A stretch of 64,000 nt of DNA from Microbacterium sp. 3J1 (GTDB lineage: Bacteria > Actinomycetota > Actinomycetes > Actinomycetales > Microbacteriaceae). The translations under genes and the position numbers were made by a program. The notes below the pieces were generated by a model that was not told the DNA's origin, ran no database searches, and was given only the letters and a program-made list of their open reading frames with translations. Shown here one piece after another: positions 60,291-64,000 of this stretch; positions within the stretch are counted from its first letter, which is position 1; every line of letters begins with the position of its first letter. The stretch covers positions 124,001 through 188,000 of the forward strand of contig NZ_CDWI01000010.1 of assembly GCF_001049495.1 (NCBI RefSeq). Direction: 5' to 3'.

Positions 60291-61406
60291 GTGACCGGGC
60301 TCTTGCGTTCCGCGTGGAGTGCGCCGAGCGCCGTGCCCCCTCCGCCGCCCCGAGTGTGGCGGGATGGGGTTCTCGTGGCCCTCGTCGCGGTGCTCGCTGT
60401 GGTCGAGGGCATCCTCCGCACCGACCTGCAGCAACCGCTGCTCTCGGTGATCGCGCTGTTCGCCGTGCTGCCGACCGTGCTGTGGCGCCGCACGAAGCCG
60501 CTCGCGATGCTCGTCGTCGCGATGGTGCCGCTCCAACTCCTCCCGCCCGACTCGACCCTCTATACGAGTCTTTTCATCATGGTGAACGTCTATGCCCTGT
60601 TCCGCTGGGGCTCGGGCCGCGAGCTCATCATCGGCTCGGCTGTCCTCGTCGCAAGCCTCGGCCTCACATTCGTGCGCGGGGGAGGCCTCGACGACCTCAT
60701 CGGCGGATTCGCGCTGCTGGTCACGGTCGTGCTCCTCGGCATCGCCTTCCGCTACCGCGCGGGCTCGCGACAGCGCAGCCTCGACAGCATCCGGATGCGG
60801 GAGCGCGAGCACCTCGCCCGCGATCTGCACGACACGGTCGCCCATCACGTCTCCGCCATCGCGATCCGCGCCCAGGCGGGCATCGCCGTCGGGGTGCGCG
60901 ATCCGCGGGCTGCGCAGGACGCGCTCGGCGTGATCGAGGCGGAGGCGGCCAAGACGCTGACCGAACTGCGGTCGATGGTGCGAGTGCTGCGACAGGACGA
61001 TTCCGCCGAGCTCGCCCCGAGCCCGCGGCTGGTCGACATCGAGCAGCTCGCGGGAACGAGGCCCGGCGGTGCCGTCGTTGCGGTCGACGTCACGGGCGAT
61101 GACGGCAGCATCCCCCCGCCGGTGGCCGCCGCTGTCTTCCGCCTCGCGCAGGAATCGGTCACCAACGCCCTTCGTCATGCCCGGCAGGTGAGCCGTGTCG
61201 ACGTGCTGGTGAGGGCGGACGACGGCGGAGTGCGGATGGACGTGACGAATGACGGAGACGCCGCCGCATCGCCGGTGCCCGGTTTCGGCATCATCGGCAT
61301 GATGGAACGGGCCGCCCTGCTCGGCGGCACCTGTCAGGCCGGCCCGGCGCCCGGCGGCGGGTGGGCCGTCACCGCTGTGCTCCCTCGTGCGGGATGGGCG
61401 CCATGA
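60291..61406 (+). CDS. Two-component sensor histidine kinase (LuxR-type partner)
   Basis: A 371-residue kinase with five or six N-terminal membrane helices. The HisKA_3 motif LARDLHDTVAHHVSAIAI holds the phospho-accepting His180. The HATPase domain follows (LAQESVTNALRHARQVSRV; GFGIIGMMERAALLGG). The GTG at 60291 follows TATCCT by 6 nt, so the transcript begins at the start codon. The stop overlaps the response-regulator start by 4 nt. Confidence 0.95.
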   Translation: MTGLLRSAWSAPSAVPPPPPRVWRDGVLVALVAVLAVVEGILRTDLQQPLLSVIALFAVLPTVLWRRTKPLAMLVVAMVPLQLLPPDSTLYTSLFIMVNVYALFRWGSGRELIIGSAVLVASLGLTFVRGGGLDDLIGGFALLVTVVLLGIAFRYRAGSRQRSLDSIRMREREHLARDLHDTVAHHVSAIAIRAQAGIAVGVRDPRAAQDALGVIEAEAAKTLTELRSMVRVLRQDDSAELAPSPRLVDIEQLAGTRPGGAVVAVDVTGDDGSIPPPVAAAVFRLAQESVTNALRHARQVSRVDVLVRADDGGVRMDVTNDGDAAASPVPGFGIIGMMERAALLGGTCQAGPAPGGGWAVTAVLPRAGWAP

Positions 61407-62089
61407 CCATCCGCGTGCTCATCGCCGACGACCAGGAGCTCGTGCGCACGGGCCTGAGCATGATCCTGGGCGCGCAGCCGGACATCGACGTCGTCGGTCA
61501 GGCCGGCGACGGCACCCACGCCATCGCCCTCGCCCGCAGCCTGCGACCGGACGTCTGCCTGTTCGACATCCGGATGCCCGAGCTCGACGGCATCGAGGCC
61601 ACGCGTGTGCTCGCCGGCCCGGGCGTCGTCGATCCGATGGCGGTCGTCGTCATCACGACCTTCGATCTCGACGAGTACGTCTTCGCGGCGCTGCGAGCGG
61701 GTGCGAAAGGATTTCTGCTCAAGGACGCCGGATCGGAACTGCTCACCCAGGCGATCCGCGCGGCGGCGAGCGGCGATGCTCTGATCGCCCCCAATGTCAC
61801 CGTGCGGCTGCTCGAGGCCTTCGCCGATGCGAGCCCGGCCGCACCACCCCCGCAACCGATAGAGCCGCTCACCGAGCGCGAAGAGCAGGTGCTCGTGGAA
61901 GTCGCCCGAGGCTTGGGCAATGCCGAGATCGCGAGCGAGCTGTACATCACCGTCAGCACGGTGAAGACGCACGTCGCGAGCCTCATGACCAAACTCGCGG
62001 CGCGCAACCGCGTCGAGATCGCTATCTGGGCGCACCAGACGGGGCGAATGCGCTCGCGACCTTCGGGCCGAGGCATCGGCGGCCGCTGA
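61403..62089 (+). CDS. NarL/LuxR-type response regulator
   Basis: A 228-residue regulator. The receiver domain carries Asp55 (LFDIRMPELDG) as phosphorylation site and the conserved Lys near 106 (FLLKDA). A LuxR helix-turn-helix follows at about 152-215 (LTEREEQVLVEVARGLGNAEIASELYITVSTVKTHVASLMTKL). It is paired with the kinase upstream. The regulated genes are not obvious; the DUF2306 protein is the nearest candidate. Confidence 0.96.
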   Translation: MTIRVLIADDQELVRTGLSMILGAQPDIDVVGQAGDGTHAIALARSLRPDVCLFDIRMPELDGIEATRVLAGPGVVDPMAVVVITTFDLDEYVFAALRAGAKGFLLKDAGSELLTQAIRAAASGDALIAPNVTVRLLEAFADASPAAPPPQPIEPLTEREEQVLVEVARGLGNAEIASELYITVSTVKTHVASLMTKLAARNRVEIAIWAHQTGRMRSRPSGRGIGGR

Positions 62090-62124
62090 GAGAAGCCCCG
62101 TCCGTCAGCGCTCTGACGTCCGGG

Positions 62125-62466
62125 TCACGCCGTGCGGAGGGCGTCGGCGGCGGCGTCCAGCGTCTCGGTGTTCAGCGTGAAGTACGCCCACCGGCCGCGC
62201 TGCTCCCGAGTCACCAGGCCGGCTTCCGCGAGCAGCCGCATGTGGTGGGAGACCGTCGCCTGAGAGAGGCCGACGGGGTCGGTGAGGTTGCAGATGCACG
62301 CCTCGCCGGCCTCTCCCGCAGCGATGAGCGAGAGCAGCCTGACCCGGGTCGGATCACCGAGCGCCTTGAAGACCCGGGACGCACGCTCGGCGTCACGGAT
62401 GCTGAGAGAGGTCGTCACGCGCGGCACGCAGCACGCGGTCGCGTCGATGGTCGTCGGCAGAGTCAC
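62125..62466 (-). CDS. arsR: ArsR family arsenic-responsive repressor
   Basis: A 113-residue winged-helix repressor (FKALGDPTRVRLLSLIAA; LSQATVSHHMRLLAEAGLV). Cysteines 12 and 13 near the N-terminus and Cys57 and Cys59 in ACICNL match the arsenic-sensing arrangement of Corynebacterium-type ArsR (a vicinal pair plus a cysteine in the helix). The GTG start at 62466 follows CAGACT by 6 nt. It diverges from arsC and probably represses both from the palindrome between them. Confidence 0.9.
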   Translation of the reverse strand: MTLPTTIDATACCVPRVTTSLSIRDAERASRVFKALGDPTRVRLLSLIAAGEAGEACICNLTDPVGLSQATVSHHMRLLAEAGLVTREQRGRWAYFTLNTETLDAAADALRTA

Positions 62467-62483
62467 GGGTGAAGTCTGCCACG

Positions 62484-62501
62484 TATTGACATTCTTCGAT
62501 A
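62484..62501. promoter_or_regulatory. Putative ArsR operator
   Basis: TATTGA-N6-TCGATA (62484-62489 and 62496-62501) is an imperfect palindrome between arsR and arsC with one mismatched pair. A TTGACA hexamer (62486-62491) inside it could serve as -35 for arsC. Such AT-rich palindromes are typical ArsR targets. Confidence 0.65.
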
Positions 62502-62523
62502 GGTCGGCGAAGGTGAGAAGACC

Positions 62524-62931
62524 ATGACTGATACGCCCACCAAGCCGTCCGTGCTCTTCGTCTGCGTCCACAACGCGGGTCGTTCGCAGATGGCGGCGGG
62601 CTTTCTCCGTGACATCGCGGGCGATCGCATCGAAGTGCGCTCGGCAGGCTCGATGCCCGCCGACGAGATCAACCCGATCGCCGTCGAGGCGATGGGCGAG
62701 CTCGGCATCGACATCACGTCCGAGCAGCCGAAGGTTCTCACGACCGAGGCCGTGCAGGCATCCGACGTGGTCATCACGATGGGATGCGGGGACGCCTGTC
62801 CGTTCTTCCCCGGCAAGCGCTACGAGGACTGGAAGCTCGACGATCCGGCGGGCCAGGGCATTGACTCGGTGCGCCCCATCCGCGACGACATCCGCGAGCG
62901 TATCGAGCAGCTGGTCTCCGAACTGCTCTGA
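62524..62931 (+). CDS. arsC: Arsenate reductase, low-molecular-weight phosphatase (mycothiol) type
   Basis: A 135-residue ArsC of the LMW-phosphatase family. The catalytic P-loop is VCVHNAGRSQ with Cys14, Arg20 and Ser21. A further motif MGCGDACPFFPGKRYEDW near residues 86-103 is typical of actinobacterial ArsC, which uses mycothiol and mycoredoxin to reduce arsenate. The start follows GAAGGTGAG. No ArsB/Acr3 arsenite pump gene lies in this window. Confidence 0.95.
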   Translation: MTDTPTKPSVLFVCVHNAGRSQMAAGFLRDIAGDRIEVRSAGSMPADEINPIAVEAMGELGIDITSEQPKVLTTEAVQASDVVITMGCGDACPFFPGKRYEDWKLDDPAGQGIDSVRPIRDDIRERIEQLVSELL

Positions 62932-62958
62932 CCGGGAGACCGGGAGACATAAATCTCC

Positions 62959-62977
62959 GCGCGGCGATATGCCGCGC
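62959..62977. terminator. Hairpin between arsC and DUF7882
   Basis: GCGCGGC (62959-62965) and GCCGCGC (62971-62977) form a 7-bp stem with GATAT loop, 27 nt behind the arsC stop and just upstream of the TATGGT -10 box of the next gene. It may end arsC transcription or act as an operator for the next gene. Confidence 0.5.
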
Positions 62978-62991
62978 GCTATGGTCGAAGC

Positions 62992-63324
62992 ATGGGAATG
63001 CTGTACTACGGCGTGGCCGAAGATCCGATTCACATCGAGGACCGCGCGCTCGCTCACCTCAAGGTGGCGATCGCGACAAAGCTCCGTCGGCAGGAGAGCT
63101 TCACCCTCTCGTGGAAGCACCCGGAAGGAAGCCCCCAGGGCCGGTCGACCATCTGGCTGCATCCCTCGATCCCGCTGCGCTTCGTGTTCGATGAGCCCGA
63201 GACGCCGCAGCTGAATGCGCGCTGGATCCAGGAACTGATGATGAACGCCAGCTCGTCCGGCGGCATCGGCCTGATCGACGAGGTCATCGACGGACCGGAG
63301 CCCACGGAGGAGCTCGAGGCCTGA
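62992..63324 (+). CDS. DUF7882 family small protein
   Basis: A 110-residue protein with the pattern known from Microbacteriaceae: MGMLYYG at the start, IEDRALAHLKVAIATKLRRQESFTLSW in the middle, GRSTIWLHPSIPLRFVF, and LNARWIQELMMNASSSGGI. Function is unknown; older annotations as a DNA-ligase fragment are not supported by any ligase motif. TATGGT stands 6 nt before the ATG (leaderless). Confidence 0.88.
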   Translation: MGMLYYGVAEDPIHIEDRALAHLKVAIATKLRRQESFTLSWKHPEGSPQGRSTIWLHPSIPLRFVFDEPETPQLNARWIQELMMNASSSGGIGLIDEVIDGPEPTEELEA

Positions 63325-63498
63325 CGGTCGTCGCCTGCGCCTGAGGGGCGTGGATCGGGGCGCGCCCCGCCCGACGATGACGCATCGAGTGCTGGCATAT
63401 CGGCGCTGTATACCGGATTTCACGTCATCGAACTTCTCTTTTCTGATCTCTTAGATGTGTCGCGACTGGGCGCGACGAGGATCGGACTGGGGAAGACG

Positions 63499-64000
63499 AT
63501 GACTGTGGACCTGTATCTCGTGCGTGCCCGCGCGCACGCCGCGAAGAAGACGACGGCGGTCACTCGCCTCGTGCGGCAAGGGCGCGCGGCGCTCGCCGCC
63601 GTGATCGGACTGCTCGCCGTGGTCGTCGGGGTGTGGGGTGCGACGTCGCCGGCGGCGGCCGCGCCGACCGTGACCTACGCGGGAGCGATCAGCGGCGTCG
63701 CGCTCGAGAGCAGCGGTGGCGGACCGCTGGGACAGGGTGGCAACGTCCGCATCAGCGGCTCCTGGTCGGTGCCTGCGGGCGCGGTGAGCGGCGAGACGTT
63801 CGGGATGACGCTCCCTGTCGAGTTCACTCGAGAGGGGGCAGGAGGCTTCGACATCGCGGATGCCGAGACCGGAACCGTCATGGCGACCTGCGTGGTGTCG
63901 GCGGGAGCCGGGCCGGATGTGGTGTGCACGCTGACCGACGCCGTGAGCGGCCTCGAAGAGGTGGGCGGAACCTTCTGGATGCAGGCCAACGCCTCTTCCG
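63499..64000 (+). CDS. Secreted adhesin-like surface protein, 3' part outside window
   Basis: The frame runs open to the window edge (167 residues seen). A long signal peptide with hydrophobic core AALAAVIGLLAVVVGVWGA ends near A-A-A-A at about 53-56. The following beta-rich domain has the pattern of Ig-like adhesin N-domains of SdrG/Cna-type surface proteins: GPLGQGGNVRISGSWSVPAG, SGETFGMTLPVEF, then MATCVVSAGAGPDVVCTLTD. It probably continues into repeats and an LPXTG signal. GGGGA precedes the ATG. A decamer shared with the sigma-factor promoter region lies at 63394-63403. Confidence 0.8.
   Translation, partial: MTVDLYLVRARAHAAKKTTAVTRLVRQGRAALAAVIGLLAVVVGVWGATSPAAAAPTVTYAGAISGVALESSGGGPLGQGGNVRISGSWSVPAGAVSGETFGMTLPVEFTREGAGGFDIADAETGTVMATCVVSAGAGPDVVCTLTDAVSGLEEVGGTFWMQANASS

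Noticed and set aside
62992..63324. ATP-dependent DNA ligase fragment
   Set aside because: No ligase motif such as KxDG is present. The length and pattern fit the small DUF7882 family instead.

Overview
The window comes from a high-GC Gram-positive actinobacterium, most likely a Microbacterium or close relative in the Microbacteriaceae. This is inferred from several features: very GC-rich third codon positions, constant use of the words GGATGC/GCATCC, many genes with a TANNNT box about 6 nt before the start codon (leaderless transcripts), a mycothiol-type ArsC, a SufS/SufU pair, LPXTG pili with a class C sortase, and a DUF7882-type small protein. No ribosomal RNA, insertion sequence, integrase, phage module or CRISPR array was seen. 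One tRNA gene, tRNA-Arg(ACG), is present.

Layout. 1-1363: end of a small amphipathic protein, a YihY/BrkB membrane protein and a strong bidirectional terminator. 1379-7354: a zinc-import locus (aztA diverging from aztB, an extra AztD-like lipoprotein, aztC and aztD) around one Zur-type box, plus an SDR gene behind aztA. 7426-17033: carbohydrate block with a VOC protein, a sugar isomerase/oxidoreductase pair under an apparent TetR operator shared with the tetR gene, a 2-hydroxyacid dehydrogenase, a second Gfo/Idh/MocA oxidoreductase, two copies of an 85-bp repeat, and xylBA with a divergent ROK repressor. 17116-20219: AraC-GyrI regulator, GyrI-like protein, DUF1206 membrane protein and LysE exporter. 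20414-29567: a pilus operon (tip/adhesin, major pilin, class C sortase, second sortase-like protein) followed by two sigma factors that each carry a zinc-finger segment and a transmembrane helix in the same chain. 29681-33112: sufS-sufU, a GNAT protein and an F420/NADP-type oxidoreductase. 33198-36461: GntR regulator and a CsoR-box-controlled copZ-copA copper module. 36535-43843: a small coiled-coil protein with an HExxH protein, a phosphotransferase/SDR pair, the tRNA, a LysR-cupin pair diverging from a flavoprotein, and an acidic protein. 43959-51213: serine dehydratase, an ATPase, HrpB helicase, flotillin and MarR. 51551-57591: an accessory-looking stretch with two paralogous LysM-like lipoproteins, a CPBP protease, GrpB, a 2H phosphoesterase, a uridine-kinase-like protein, and four copies of a palindromic repeat with core AAACGATCGTTT lying between the genes. 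57592-64000: MerR-GyrI regulator, quinone-oxidoreductase-type dehydrogenase diverging from a DUF2306 protein, a two-component system, ArsR/ArsC, DUF7882 and the start of a secreted adhesin cut by the window end.

How it works together. The azt genes form one zinc-responsive uptake unit in which the Zur-type box overlaps both divergent promoters. The xyl and Gfo/Idh blocks feed pentoses and oxidised or epimerised sugars into catabolism under local repressors. The surface block couples LPXTG pili to membrane-bound sigma factors that could report on the cell envelope. The most unusual items are the membrane-tethered sigma factors (one with an EF-hand-like extracellular loop), the extra sortase-like protein, the second AztD-like protein inside the azt operon, and the AAACGATCGTTT repeat series.
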